A DNA stretch of 34,991 bases from Ophioceras dolichostomum (GCA_003049485.1 PYST01000377.1:1-34991), one strand, 5' to 3'; shown: positions 1 to 11,912, counted from the first letter of the stretch. Numbers and translations: made by a program. The notes: generated by a model from the sequence alone, not told the origin.

Positions 1-2327
1 GGGGTACAGTACCCCCTCGTGCACCGAAAGCGTCCTCCCGCTGTATTCCGATGCGCTTCGTATGCTTTTCTTTGCTGCAAGTCGTGCCCAGAGCCTTCAG
101 TGGAAAAACAGCTGAGGGGATTTTCCATCTCGACTCTAGTCGATTGCGGCTGAACATGCTCGCCCGGTTTACAGGGCGGGGCTGCCCTTTGATTCTGGCC
201 GTTTAGTGGGGTGGTCCCCGCTGAACCCACCGAAGCGGTATGCTGCATCCCTGCCGCGCCAGTTTTGAAAGCTTGTTTGGCCAAAGCTCTGTGGAATGGG
301 TCCTCAGGAAGGCAGAACTTCATCATCCACTCCTCGACCGCCGATGTTGTCAACAAGGAGCCGCTTGCTGTTCTACGGAGCGGTGTTTAGTAGAAAAGCA
401 CCAGCTAAGTGTTTCCGACGTAATTTATCTTGACAGCCGACTTCTCGACTTTCTTCCACATCCTTTCCAGCCCTGTTTGTATGAAGGGGATTACTGTTAA
501 CTCCACTCCTCCTCTGTTATGTCGATGTAGGAGAAAACATGTAGAAGACAAGTCCAGCAACCAAAAAAAAAGCGGTATACGCAAAGTTTCTTGCGGAGAC
601 CTGGCGTAAGGTTGATGTGGTTGGTGCAGCATGCTCAACATGCACAGTGACAATAAGAGAGAGACCTCCAGGGACAGGGAAAGGCACCTTCAAATCACCA
701 TTGACTCATCCAGAGTAAGCACTCGGAGACACCGAGCAGAGGCTTCGAAACTCTCTCGCGTGGGCTGGAAAGGTCCCTACATACCTACCTATCTGAAAGC
801 CCTCGACCTGCAGCCGGAATATCCTGAAGCAAACATGCCCCTATCTCATCTGCCTCGCTTCCTTTCATCTGGCCCGAGAACTCGCCGCCCAGATTGTGGT
901 TGACGTCGCCCGGCGACCTATATTCGGTGCTTTACATTACGATATCCCAGCCGTGATCGTGTCGGCTCTCCCGCTGCGTCTAAGAATGACGCAGAGCCAT
1001 TCTTGGGCCAAGGTCGAACCATTGGCCATGGCATCTGGATGAAGAGGAATAGGCTTTTGAAAGCAGTATTGAGACTCATCCTCCAGAGACGAAGGGTGCG
1101 TATTCCACAAGCGTTACATGCCAACTCGGAACGCGCCTAGATTAGGGCAGAACTTACCAGCCCGGACGTAGGACTTGACAGGCAAAACATAGTTAGCAGC
1201 CATTGAGAAGTGCATCTTCTTCTAACTCCTCGGTGCAACTCCTATCCCTTTCTAGTGTTGAGCGCCGTATAAACCACCTAATCCAACCAGTTATGTTCAA
1301 GAAACCATCTCGCCTCATTTCCCCTCTGAAAGCTTCTGGTTAGCTCCCCCTTCCTCCCCTTACACCTTGGTGCGTTTTCTGGTATATCTGATCTGACGGT
1401 CACTCGCATGTAGTAGCCCTTTCCGACAATGTACCTAACCGTTGTCTTCGCAATGCATTTGCAATTTGCGCCTGCATACAAGGGGTCTATACTTTGGCCT
1501 CCCGGAACCACGGTAACGCCCAAGTGACCGTTCCCCGGAGATGGGATCCGACCCAATCCTTCTTTCTCCTTTGAACACGGACTTCGTATTCTCCAAACTG
1601 ACACCACCAATCCCCGACTGTTGCCACGGTGCGCCGAGATGACAAGCTGACCTATACTCCCTCTAATTCCATTTTTGCTCCGTGCCTCCCACCGAACGTC
1701 GGAGGTAAGTCGACTTGAAGTAGTGTCCCTTTTCAGCCATGATTCTTTTTCTCTTCGTTATTTCCCCGCTCTTGGGTTGCACTCACCTGGACATTTTCCC
1801 GTCCAGCCGACGGTTGCACAAACCGTCATCAGAACACCAGCAGAGGCGCGCACACCTCTCAAGAAAGAAGAAGTATCCAAAAAAAATTCCATCAGCTCGG
1901 TGGAAATGATGATCCCGTGGTGGGGAATGGTGGCCGAATAAGCTTACGAATGGAAGTGAAAGAGAAAAATAATTATTCGAGCGCAAAGCGATGCCGGAAC
2001 GGAAGGCTCACTCAAACCCCTGAAAGCGGCATCCTATGCTTTCTCCAAGTCAGCTTCTTCAACACCCGAATTTTACTCGAACGACAGCGAATGACAACAT
2101 CAGCAAGCAAAATGTGTAACCCATCCGAAGGGAACCCAAGGGACGTATTAAGTAGAAGTTGCGCCGGACAGACAGTAGGGCTTGGCGTTGGGGCTAAGGA
2201 TGATAGCTGTAACGGCAGGTTTAATGAGGTGTCCAAAGCGAGAAATACGTTTACACGTCCAAGGTGGGCATGGAGGGCACGGGAAATTCATCGGGAGACA
2301 GACATGAGACGGGAGAAGAGCACGGGT
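1..2327. other. Gene-poor left flank, no recognisable gene
   Basis: No reading frame here resembles a known protein. The longest frames (up to about 142 codons) have mixed composition, no signal peptide or domain, and overlap one another on both strands, as chance frames do. The stretch opens with a perfect 15-nt palindrome at 1-15 (arms GGGGTAC/GTACCCC around one base). The right end is the promoter of the secreted protein at 2546. A gene with several very short exons cannot be excluded by eye. Confidence 0.5.
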
Positions 2328-2335
2328 TATAAATA
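2328..2335 (+). promoter_or_regulatory. TATA box (TATAAATA) of the cysteine-module gene
   Basis: A canonical TATAAATA lies 210 bp upstream of the ATG at 2546. It is followed by a C/T-rich stretch and a CAA-repeat leader directly before the start codon, the usual layout of strongly expressed fungal genes. Assigned from sequence only. Confidence 0.5.
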
Positions 2336-2545
2336 TGGCGACTAATATCCTTCCTCGATATTGCTGCTAAAGTTTCTCTTTTCCCCGGTTCGTGTAAACT
2401 GCATAGACGGATCTAGAACCCGGAACCACCTGCACGCACTCTAAAACAGTCCCTCACGCCGTTCTACCAAGTCACGTCGCGTCACGCCTCCCTCACGTCT
2501 TCACTCTCACCCGAACAAATCAAGAAAAGCCACACAACAACAACA

Positions 2546-3139
2546 ATGGCAAAAGCAACCATGATGGTCTTCTGGCTCACCAGCCTCCTCGCAGCCACCT
2601 CCCTCGCAAGCCCTCACAACATCCTCCCACGCGCTGACGACGCGGACGCCGCCGCCACTGACCCCTGCGCCGTTGTCCTCTGCCGCATCGGCACCGTCTG
2701 CGTCTCCCCCGACGGCATCACGGCGATCTGCGTCCCCAAGGCCTCCAAATGCGGCGACGTCATCTGCACCAACGGCACCACCTGCTGCAACCCGCTCCTG
2801 TCGATCTGCACGCGTCCGGGGGTGGCCTGCATCCTCAAGGAGCGCGACGAAGAATCTTCGACCACTGCTGCAATTGCCGTACCAACCCTAACCCCAACCC
2901 CGACGCCGACCCCTTGCGGCAGCAACACCTGCGCCGTCGGCGAGGAGTGCTGCAACGCCAGCTGCGGCATCTGCACGAAGCCCGGCAAGGGCTGCACGAA
3001 GCAGTTTTGTCTGCCTACCACGCAGAAGTGCGGGGACGCCGTCTGCCCGGCCGGCACGTCGTGCTGTAACGCCAGCTGCGGCATCTGCGTGCCGCCCGGT
3101 GGGTTCTGTACGCAACAGATTTGTGAACCGGCCGCTTGA
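2546..3139 (+). CDS. Secreted cysteine-rich modular protein
   Basis: Intronless gene for 197 residues; I do not recognise a named family. Residues 1-21 form a signal peptide (short basic start, hydrophobic core, SLAS end). The mature part holds four cysteine modules. The first (about 41-67) is degenerate. The others share C-x4-C-x5-CC and then cysteines near the PG turn: C69/C74/C80-C81/C88/C95, C124/C129/C135-C136/C140/C143/C150/C155 and C162/C167/C173-C174/C178/C181/C188/C193. Modules 3 and 4 both contain CCNASCGIC. A Thr/Pro linker (about 113-123) separates modules 2 and 3. The paired cysteines suggest a disulphide-stabilised extracellular protein, possibly a cell-wall or effector-type protein, but function is unknown. 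The ATG has A at -3 and a CAA-rich leader. No intron is needed because the frame is open from signal peptide to stop. Confidence 0.85.
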   Translation: MAKATMMVFWLTSLLAATSLASPHNILPRADDADAAATDPCAVVLCRIGTVCVSPDGITAICVPKASKCGDVICTNGTTCCNPLLSICTRPGVACILKERDEESSTTAAIAVPTLTPTPTPTPCGSNTCAVGEECCNASCGICTKPGKGCTKQFCLPTTQKCGDAVCPAGTSCCNASCGICVPPGGFCTQQICEPAA

Positions 3140-6100
3140 TTTGATGAGAGGAGGAAAGAGGAGGGTGGTTGGAACTCGGGCGGGGCAGGCTGAAGGCAAG
3201 GAATGGGATGGGATGTGAGGTGGTGAGGGCTGATGAATGGGGCGGGCCAGTGCTATATATTACAGCCCGTGTGGTAGATGGGCCAAAGGGGAGGAGTGTG
3301 AGGTCTTTCTCTTCTTTCCTTTCACCTTTTTGTGTCGAGGGTGTTGTGGGTGTCTCTTCTGTAAGCTGTCTTCCTTGCCTCGGCCTTTCTTCATCATCTA
3401 ACCTCTGTTGCTGGAAAACAACGAAAATGTTTGGATACCCTTCAGCTAGCCTGTAGGGAGGGTTTCAATGCTGCGAAGTGAGCGAGTGTGGAAAAAAAGG
3501 ATATCAAGAACCAAACCAGAAAAAAAAAGAAAAAATAAAAATCGAAAAGGAAAAGTTGGACTTGAGGTGTCCATCTTACTCATTATCTCTTTGGTCTTCA
3601 CTCCTTGCTGGTGACAGATGGGAAGCCGATTGTCTAATGGAGCACGTAAACTCCGGCGACGCTGAAGTCTATAGTTGAAATGCAGTGCTTTCCGATATGA
3701 TGCGTAATAAAGCGCGAACTGCTTAGGCTGATATTATACAACTGCGGTGCACAATTCGCGCATGAGCCTAGTGAAAGCACTTTTCAGAAGCTGCTCTTCA
3801 AACTGGGGCGCCTGCCCTACCAAGACTCCCACACCGTTGCTTCGCCCGGGACAGATAAGTAGGTACCTACCTACCTAGCCATTTCGGACCACTACTTGAT
3901 ACAGGGTAGGAAACGGCTCGGGCAGGCGTTCCGGCTGTCCCCGGCGGACGGGGTAGGCGGGGCTTCTGAACGCGGACGTAGGACGCGGGTGGTCGTTGGC
4001 ATCGAGAGACTGATCGGGTCCGCGTTCTGAGACGTGTCGCTGCAGTGGCCATGGAGAGCTAAACTCGGAGGAGGGGGAGGGGGACGGCGGCCACGGTTAT
4101 GACGGGCTGAGTTGCTCGAAGGGGAACTCGTCGTCACGTCTTTTCTGTGGGGTGAACTTGACGCGATCCGGGCACGTTGGCGAAACTGCTTTCCCTGGAT
4201 CAGGGCTTATCCTGTACTTCCACGATTCACTCACGGATATAGTATACATCGCCAGGGATCTGCTCGTCGTGCCAGTGGCGTGAGTGGTTCTCTGGCCGAT
4301 AACATTCGAACCTGCCTGAGCGCTAATTATTGTGGACGAACTATCACCAAGGCTGCCCAAAGCCTTCTTTCGTGCTTTGGGGGATCATTTTGTCGTGGAA
4401 ACGCATAGCCACCGCCCCAAAGTGCCGCTGAGTTACCCTGCTCGAGGGCTTTGACGATGGGGAGTGAATGTAGGGAGGAGGGCGGGCCGCAGCTGGTGAG
4501 CTGACAGAGTGTTGAGTGTCGTTCGTTCATTAAGAACGGGGGCGCGATCTTAGAGGGGCGAGGTAAAATTGATCTCACAGACGGAGGCCCGGAGGGCTCG
4601 GCCCAGGCGATTAGGCTTGAGCGCCTCGCCGGCTCTCATCGGCATGAACCGACGAGTCTACTTTCTGTCCGACTAGGAATGCGAGAGAGGCATCCAGATT
4701 CAACCAGGCTGCCTAGGAATATCTCTGTTGCTCTGTTGATTATACGGCTCGACGGCCTAGGCGAGTGCGTGGAGGAGGATATCTGAGAGGGTCTCGGTAA
4801 CTAACGGGCAGGTGAGCCAGGGCAAAGTACCTAGTTTTGGAGGGGGGGGGCTTCAAGCAGCCGTGGGTGGAGGTCGAGGAGAGGATGAGGGGGAGGCGGA
4901 GATTGGTTGAGGCTACACTTTTTAGTGTGTTGGTAGTTTTCTTCTGGGGCTTGATGGGGTAGGTACCGCCTTCTGGGGACCTGGAGAGCAGTTGAGGATG
5001 ATGGTCAGTCGATGTGTGATGATCATGAAGCATCATCAGCCATCCTCGGCGGGATCTCAGGCCGATCTATTCTCTCATCTACCGGAAACGAACAGTCCCT
5101 ATCATTCTATCCGTGGTTTTGACCCCTTCGCCCCACCTAGGTAGACGGCACCTGTACGAAGCGTGAGTCTATGGAGTCGCGTCGTCGCTTGGTGTCTACC
5201 AGTGTCTTTCTCAAGCTTGTGGCGACTTGACCATACAATACTTCGGTATCAGGGATGTTCTACCTACACGGCAGAGACATCTCAAGCCTGGCGGTGGTAC
5301 CATTGGGCTCGAAGGTCTGATATTCTAACATTTGGAAAATGTGTCCCCAGACTCCTCGGACTAATTTCGTTGCTCCTGGGGAAATGAGAGGATGTCCTGC
5401 TGAAGTAGCGGTGTGAGAAGCTTGTGAGTGAGAAGACGCATAGCTACTAGGGACTCTGTCAAGGATAGGTAGCAGGGGGACAACAGCACAGAAGGTTGGG
5501 TGAGGCGGGGAAGTAGGTAGCATAACACGGAGTGACGACGCGGTCATATCTCTTTGAAAGCTAGCGTGTGATGGTCTGTCTCCTTCAGGCAAGATCACGC
5601 CCTATCACGTGAACTTAACTCAGGGGCGTCTGCAGCACTCTGCCTGCCTAATCTCAGCTTACGATTAATTAGATATCGTCTAATGGCCAAGAGCACGGAG
5701 TTCGGATCGGGTGGGAGCTGGGAAATCCTCTGGTGACGCCGCCACGGACCCGCCACGCAGCCAGCAAGGCTCGAGAGTCCTGGAGTGACCGGGGGCAGAA
5801 GTCGCTCATCTCCACTTGGAAGTGACAGGCAACCATGCCTGCTGCTGTTGATGAACGAGGTGGGAAGGTTTATTGGCCAGTCATACAAGGTGGGAAGGAT
5901 TGGATTGTTGGACATCCAGAGCAGTCAGACAGGTATAGGGCCACCTGCTGCCCAATACCAGCTCATCGGATGGAAAGGACTACGATGTTGGACCGAATTA
6001 GGGACAAAAGGCTCCGACGAGGCAGCCATCCACCGAGGTCGTTCGAACTCCTCGAAATTCCGCGTGACCCTTTTTGGGGCGAGCGATGTTCGCCTGCAAT

Positions 6101-7762
6101 GATAAAGTTGGCAAGGATACCCGAAGATGCAGAGATAATCCCTGTTCTAGTAACCATCTCATCAGTTGCCAGCAAATCAATGGCCATGGCCACTGGACGG
6201 GCTCGTTCGCCTAGCTGACAGCCAGGGATATCTCATTCTCAAATTTCTTATCCTTTCAGCTCCGCGCTGTAATTACATCTTCACGCATGAACGTACATCT
6301 CATGTGGACCATTTCTACTGGCCGTGGCGCTCTTTGCTTGGAAATCACGGGAGGAGCAGTGTCCGTCCGGTGTTTGGATTTGGCGCCTAATCCTCACGGT
6401 GACCGGAGCGCTGTACCGCTGCACCGCCACAAGATTATCTATCTGTGTGTACGGGGTACGAACCAGCCATCCAGGTGGCGAAGCCAAGTTGACCCGCGTG
6501 GGATTTTTCTAGAGCGAGAATCCCCCGCCAAGGTGGAGGAGCCGATCGACCCGCTGACCGACCCGCCCCGGCCACACGGAACGGCGGAGATCCGTGGGGG
6601 GTTGCTGGCCGTTAAAGTGGCGTTCGGCTCCTCCTGCCTCTTCTATGTCCTCTACTATTACATACCTACTCGTTAGGCGAAACTAGATCTGTTGGGAGGC
6701 AACATGGCGACCTCGTGGTCTCTGATTAATTATCTATACGCCTCGTGCGTATTTGTGTTTTCTGTTTGGGGACATTTCTTTCGAGCGATGATGAGTTGTT
6801 GAATGCATCACTGGCTGGCTAAGATTGGGATTATCAACGCGCTCTCGAATTGCTGCGCCGTTTGAGGCCTGCCATGATTGCTCGCCCTATTTACCGTGCT
6901 GTTTATGTGAGATTTTTGGAGAGACGGACCGAGCACTTTCAGAGCTGGACTCTGCGGTGCAGCTCACGTGTGTTTTGGTGGGAGCTTGACCCTTTTCTGC
7001 TATTGGGCGCCCTATGTAGTTCCGTACGCTTTGTCTGTGTACCCAACGTCAGAAACAATGTGCGGAAATCCCGGGATCGAGAACGTTGATGGAGTGGGAT
7101 GGGTGGTCTCGGGGCTGGCTGGTCTGGTCCGGGGTACATGATGCAACCCTCCCCAACTTTAGCATCATCACCTCATCAGTGTTGGCACCTAACTTTGGAA
7201 AATGTTCTTGCGCTTCTCATTTGCCGAATCAGCCTGGTGGCTTCGTTTCAGAATTCCGTGAAGGGAGCGTTAGAGTGATGATAGGTAGCCTTAGCCTGCC
7301 TGCCTGCATTTCGCCTGTAAGCTTCGTGCTGACCTGACGGACGACGACGAAGAGAAGATTGAGAGTGAGCGCTGGCAAATTTCGCTGATGGCCCCGCTGC
7401 GCTGGCCGTGGGACTTGGTTCGATGAGGCATCCACCCATAACTTCAAGGCACGCCAGTTAAAAATGTGGCTATTACGGGTCGGCCAATCACGGCGAGAGT
7501 GGCTCAAAGGTTATTTGGAGAGTGAGCGCGGCAGATAGACGAGCTGCAGTGAGCACTTGGCCTGGTGGGGAGGAGTACTAGCGTGAGATTTTTTAGGCAC
7601 CGCAAAGTGAGGCGCAGCGCACCCTCGCCCACGGCATCTTGGAGGTTCCGGAGCTTTGGGAGGAGAGCAAAGTTTCCGGATATGGAAGGCGGCACAGAGC
7701 AGAGGCGAATGGGAATGGAATCAACCAGAGATTGTATGACGAATGATGGAGGCCATCCCAAC
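3140..7762. other. 4.6-kb intergenic region, no recognisable gene
   Basis: The first few hundred bases are the 3' region of the cysteine-module gene and the last few hundred the promoter of the 8007 gene. Between them I see only short overlapping frames (at most about 130 codons) without domains, signal peptides or coherent splice-joined homology. The region carries several copies of a TACCTAGGTA-like motif (3860-3878, 4828-4834, 4960-4967, 5135-5143). A decayed mobile element is possible, but I could not find terminal repeats or target-site duplications. Confidence 0.5.
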
Positions 7763-7768
7763 TATAAA
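7763..7768 (+). promoter_or_regulatory. TATA box of the small secreted protein gene
   Basis: TATAAA lies 244 bp upstream of the ATG at 8007 and is followed by a long pyrimidine-rich leader, a common arrangement in highly expressed fungal genes. Confidence 0.45.
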
Positions 7769-7870
7769 GATTCGGTCTACCGCCCGTTTCTATCATCTCG
7801 TTTCCCTCTCTTCTCTCCTCATCAGCAAGCAAAACAACCAAAAAACCAACAAAACTTTTCCTTTTCTTCT

Positions 7871-7933
7871 CTTTTTTTTCTTTTTTTTCTTTTTTTTCCT
7901 TTGTCCATTTCCTTTGTCAATTTCCTTTGTCAT
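7871..7933 (+). repeat. Two adjacent tandem repeats in the 5' leader
   Basis: Three perfect copies of a 9-nt unit (C followed by eight T) occupy 7871-7897. They run directly into three copies of a 13-nt unit (TTTCCTTTGTC plus two variable bases) at 7895-7933. Both lie between the TATA box and the ATG of the 8007 gene, so they are probably transcribed and leave a long pyrimidine tract in promoter or leader. Confidence 0.8.
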
Positions 7934-8006
7934 CGTTCTTCACTTCTTCTGTTCTACGAGACACAAGTTCAAACCGACAAAAAAACAAAACAACAAATCC
8001 ATCAGA

Positions 8007-8525
8007 ATGCAGTTCTCTACTCTCATCGCCACCCTCTTCGCCGCCTCCGGCGCCCTCGCCGCCCCCGCCCGCGCCTCCAGCAACGACGACGTGGTCGTGT
8101 CCCTGATCTACAAGCTCCAGGACGGCGTCCAGCGCACGCTCTCCATCGCCCTCCCGGAGCCCAAGGTGCACAAGCCCGTGGCGGCCTTCGTCAAGCACGG
8201 CGGCCCCTTCCTAAACGGCGCCAAGTTCGACCAGGTCCAGATCACGCTGGGCAACGGCGTCCAGAACAAGGCCCTCCGCTGCTCCGTCGAGCTCAACGGC
8301 CACCAGCTGTGGGCCTTCCGCGGCGCCAACAAGGACGTCACCTTCGGCGACGGCGGCAACGGCCCCTGGACCTTCTTCAACAACATCCACACCCTGACCC
8401 CCGTCCCCACCAAGGCCGACAAGATCGTCTGCTCGCAGGAGTTCGTCAAGGGAACCATCGCCGCCCGCGACGCGCCGGCGGATGACGTCTACGTTGAGGA
8501 GTACGATTCCGATGAGAGCTCTTGA
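8007..8525 (+). CDS. Small secreted protein with acidic tail
   Basis: Intronless, 172 residues, family not recognised. The start at 8007 is chosen over an upstream in-frame ATG (7743) because it begins a clear signal peptide (about 1-19, ending ALAAP), has A at -3, and lies after the TATA box and pyrimidine leader. The mature part is about 150 residues with only two cysteines (C92 and C142), which could form one disulphide. It is rich in Gly, Asn and aromatic residues around FGDGGNGPWTFFNN (113-126) and ends in an acidic tail (about 159-172, DD..EE.DSDESS). No membrane segment or catalytic motif is visible. Codon use is strongly C/G-ending, as in highly expressed genes of this genome. Probably an extracellular or wall-associated protein; function unknown. 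Confidence 0.8.
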   Translation: MQFSTLIATLFAASGALAAPARASSNDDVVVSLIYKLQDGVQRTLSIALPEPKVHKPVAAFVKHGGPFLNGAKFDQVQITLGNGVQNKALRCSVELNGHQLWAFRGANKDVTFGDGGNGPWTFFNNIHTLTPVPTKADKIVCSQEFVKGTIAARDAPADDVYVEEYDSDESS

Positions 8526-9761
8526 TTGAGTTATCTCTGACGTTGGTGCGGTATTTCTCTTTTCAGCAACAGCTAGGCATCTCGGGTTGTTAATACCTAA
8601 TGGCTGGAAAATTGGGGAATGGTAGTCAGTCTATGGGTTGCATTTTCATCGGAGCGTGGCATCAGCATTGGGCATGGGCGGTTTAGATGGATGGGCTTCT
8701 TGGGGGTAACTGCATTTGCATAGCTTGGCGCGTGTCTCGTAATCCTTTTTTCTTTTGCTGATCTTTCGGTTAGATTTGTCTTCTTCATATATACCAGCGT
8801 AAAATGAGGGAGTGTTTTCTCGTTCTCTCACAACTCGTGTTCCAGAACCGTCTTCTCCTCTTGGTGACATGAGCTAGTACATTGGTGCGTTGCACCGGTC
8901 CAGGTGAGACAAAGGAGATGGCTCACAATGTTATCCAGCATGCTGAACAGATATTCCCAACACTTCCATTATGAGGGGAACGAACGACTGCGGCGCCCGA
9001 AGAGACGACATACCTTTCCTTATATAAAATCTCACTAAAAACACCCGGAGAGACGGCGCTGGAACGTTGGGTGGACTGTTGGCTCGTGTTTGGCACAGGC
9101 ATGCGAGACGACTGACTCTATTGGCCCGGACGGTGGCCGAGAGGTTTCTCTTTGATGTTGAACCAAATATTGGATGTGGGAAAGACTTTTGGGGATCACA
9201 TGGCGGGTTGGTGGTCTCACGCCGTCCGAACTCTCCGAGTTCCTCCCTGCCGTCGTGGAATGGAACCTCTGCGGACGAGCATGATACGGCATGGCACGGC
9301 ACGGCACGACATGGCTCTTTGTTAAGCTGCTCCTCGATTGCCCGGATTGAACCACGTGACCGAGTGTGACAAAGAAATCCTAAATAACCAGCTCACATGA
9401 GGACTCAGCTGGGGTTCTGAGTCGCTTGACTCCATTCCAGATCCCTTGCTCCTTATATCCCCGTCGTCGGATCCCGGTCAGTGCTCTTGCACTGGTCTCT
9501 TTGCGCCAGACAACGGAGTCTGTTGGTTTTGGTCGGATGAGAGAACCACTGGAGTCAGCTGGATCAGTCGTCAATGAGTCGAGCGCGGCGCGGCTTCTCT
9601 CGGGGGAACTGTGGAATGGTGGTCTGAACCAACGAAACCAACGAAACCAGCGTCGTTGGCCTCGCGGCTTCAGCATCACCCCGGAAATGATATGCCTGAG
9701 TTCTATTGAATACAATGGTGGTGGCCAGTTGTGACGAGCTCCGCCGGTCTCAGTCTCTGAT
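8526..9761. other. Intergenic region between the secreted-protein gene and the SRR1-like gene
   Basis: No recognisable gene. The left part is the 3' region of the 8007 gene; the right part is the promoter of the gene at 9862. Short frames on both strands lack domain or signal features. A short GGCAC tandem (three copies, 9293-9307) is the only repeat noted. Confidence 0.5.
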
Positions 9762-9768
9762 TATAAAA
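9762..9768 (+). promoter_or_regulatory. TATA box of the SRR1-like gene
   Basis: TATAAAA lies 94 bp before the ATG at 9862, a good distance for a fungal promoter with a short leader. Confidence 0.5.
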
Positions 9769-9861
9769 GGGCCACAACACCCAGCCTAAACGTCCTCACA
9801 CCTAGCTCAAATCATCCACACTAGACATCACTAATCCATCCTACAACAAACCAGCAAAACA

Positions 9862-11219
9862 ATGGAGTCCCGACGTGTAAACTTGTGGTCGAATAGGCCA
9901 CCGGGGCGCGATGATCCAGTATCTCCTGGTGCCATCATTTATCGGGCCGATCTCCATGAGCCATTACGAGACGAAGAATTCTATAAAGAGAAGAAACTTG
10001 AAATATTCCGCTCACGGGAGCACTACGAACGAGGGTTCTTTAGTCTAAAACTCTTCGAGCAGTTCGAGGCCCTGGTGGCTGCTCCCGAAGGAGCCGAAGT
10101 TGAGCTCGTCGATCTGGTTGGCAACAAGTGCCAAGTTAAACCGGCGGTTGTACGCCAGAAAGTTAAGCTTTCACATGCAGGCGAAGAAGGAATATGGATT
10201 TGGTGAGTTGAACAAAAATCCTGTCTGAATCGAATGTTCTAAATAGATCTGGTCTCACAACGTTACAGCCTAGGTGTCCGCGTCACACCCGTGGCCTCCG
10301 AATTGTTGATCAGAGACTCCCTTACAAAGCTGGGGCAGAATTCTCGAGTGCCTTTCACAACGTTTGGTTGGTTACCCGTCCGTCATGACTATGCGTTCGA
10401 GCTTCTCAGTAAGGACCCTCAATCCTTTCAGCAGCTATTAGCACCAAGCATCGAGGAGGAAAGAAGTGAAGCACTAAGCGACGAAGGCATCCAAAGCCTC
10501 GAACAAGCTATGCACTACGCCGACGGGGGTTGGGAGCAGTTGGACTCTCTTCTTGCGGACCGCAAGAACGACATAGTGAACCTCGAAGGAATCGGCAAAG
10601 TCATCGCATTTGGCCTTGGGGATTGGAATGGGGAAGGGGGGGACTACATCGCGCGAGAGCACAAGCTCATTCTCAAGATTCGGCAATTTCTTCTTGAGGA
10701 CCATGCCACCTGGACAGTCGAATGCTTCGCCCAAGACCACGTATACCAAGAGGCCCACAAGAAAGAAATGGAGAATTGCGGAATTACTACATTTAGGCAT
10801 TTCGGTGGATATAAAACGCTATCTAACAACAGTATCGTAATTGACGTGAGTGGCGGTGATGCCGCCCTGCCGGAAGTTATCGCCGACTTAGGATTAAGGC
10901 CTGCAATGATCATTTGGCTAAAGCTCGACGAGAACTACGAGTTTCCGTAAGACCTTGGCCCTTCTTTCTCTCTGGACCACAGCATAGAATGTTCGGTATC
11001 TGTTCGTGGGCATATATAGTAGGTAGTAGCTGACACCCTGTCAACGACGTATTTAGGGGCCATAACCCGCCTAAAATCGAGGGCCCGCTGATATTTGGGT
11101 CCCCGAAAATGAGCAAAATTATTAGAGAAGAGTATACCTGCGATGATTACCCTGCAGGTGACGACGCCTTCGAAGGCCTCGCGATCTATATTCGTAAGGC
11201 TCCGAGTACCGTCTCTTAG
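9862..11219 (+). CDS. SRR1-like-domain protein, three exons
   Basis: Exons 9862-10202, 10269-10946 and 11057-11219 give 393 residues. Intron 1 (66 nt) starts GTGAGT and ends TTACAG; intron 2 (110 nt) starts GTAAGA, has a GCTGAC branch site and ends TTTAG. Both junctions keep phase. Exon 3 adds about 54 residues that would be lost if the TAA at 10948 were taken as the stop. The middle resembles the SRR1-like domain (named after a plant light-signalling/clock protein and common in fungi as a stand-alone domain): a hydrophobic strand with GLG at about 222-231 (IGKVIAFGLG), a following helix, FAQDHVY-like text near 267-273, and RPAMIIWLK at about 324-332. The molecular function of fungal members is not established. 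The ATG has A at -3 and a TATA box 94 bp upstream. It converges on the transporter at 11913-13125. The family call is from motif memory; the gene structure is firmer. Confidence 0.7.
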
Positions 11220-11912
11220 CATTAAGGATTCTCGGAAATCAGCGGGTGTCGAGCAAGCGGTCGGCTTTCGTGGAACTTTGCAAGGAAAGACCGACGTTAT
11301 GAAACTGCAAGGGACATTTAATGTTTTGGTTTCGTTCTCGTTTACTGTATTTTTTCAGTTCTCATTACATTACTCTTTGGTGCGAGCTCAGAGGACATCG
11401 GGTCTGTAGATCATTTGTAGGTTGAATATCAGCATTCTTCAGGCCTGCTTCGATTGATAAAGCTCTTAGACACATGGATTAGTCTCTTTTATAGAGAAAC
11501 TTCGGGGCGACAACAGAGGCCACAAGTCTGGGGCTATTTCCCTCCAGTTAGCCAGCCGGACGGTCGAGTTCTACTAGACGCCCGTCGAATATCCTGGGAC
11601 ACTGGCCCTGATGGCGTTGCGGAATGGAGGACAAGAGGATCACATCATATTCCTTGAAATCAAAGCATAAGGATCCAGTTCACCCAGTGCAGTAGTGCAA
11701 GTGAAAAGCTTCACGCACACCGATGAATCGGAACAATCTCCTGCTATTTTCTCTTGTGGCCATACGGTAACGAACATAGATAAGCAAGACACGCGATGTC
11801 TCGACCTTGATGACTTGACCCATGATGCAAAATGTCATCGTCCTAGTGTCACAGTTCCTGACCATACGTGATGTGTCCTAAAGCCACCAGAGAGCAGTAT
11901 GCACACGAGGCC
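11220..11912. other. Intergenic region between two convergent genes
   Basis: This 0.7-kb stretch separates the stops of the SRR1-like gene (+) and the AceTr gene (-). It should hold both 3' ends. No gene-like frame, RNA gene or repeat is seen. Confidence 0.5.

Noticed and set aside
7743..8006. N-terminal extension of the 8007 protein from an upstream in-frame ATG
   Set aside because: It would be translated from the T-rich leader and would bury the signal peptide. The ATG at 8007 begins a proper signal peptide and has better context.
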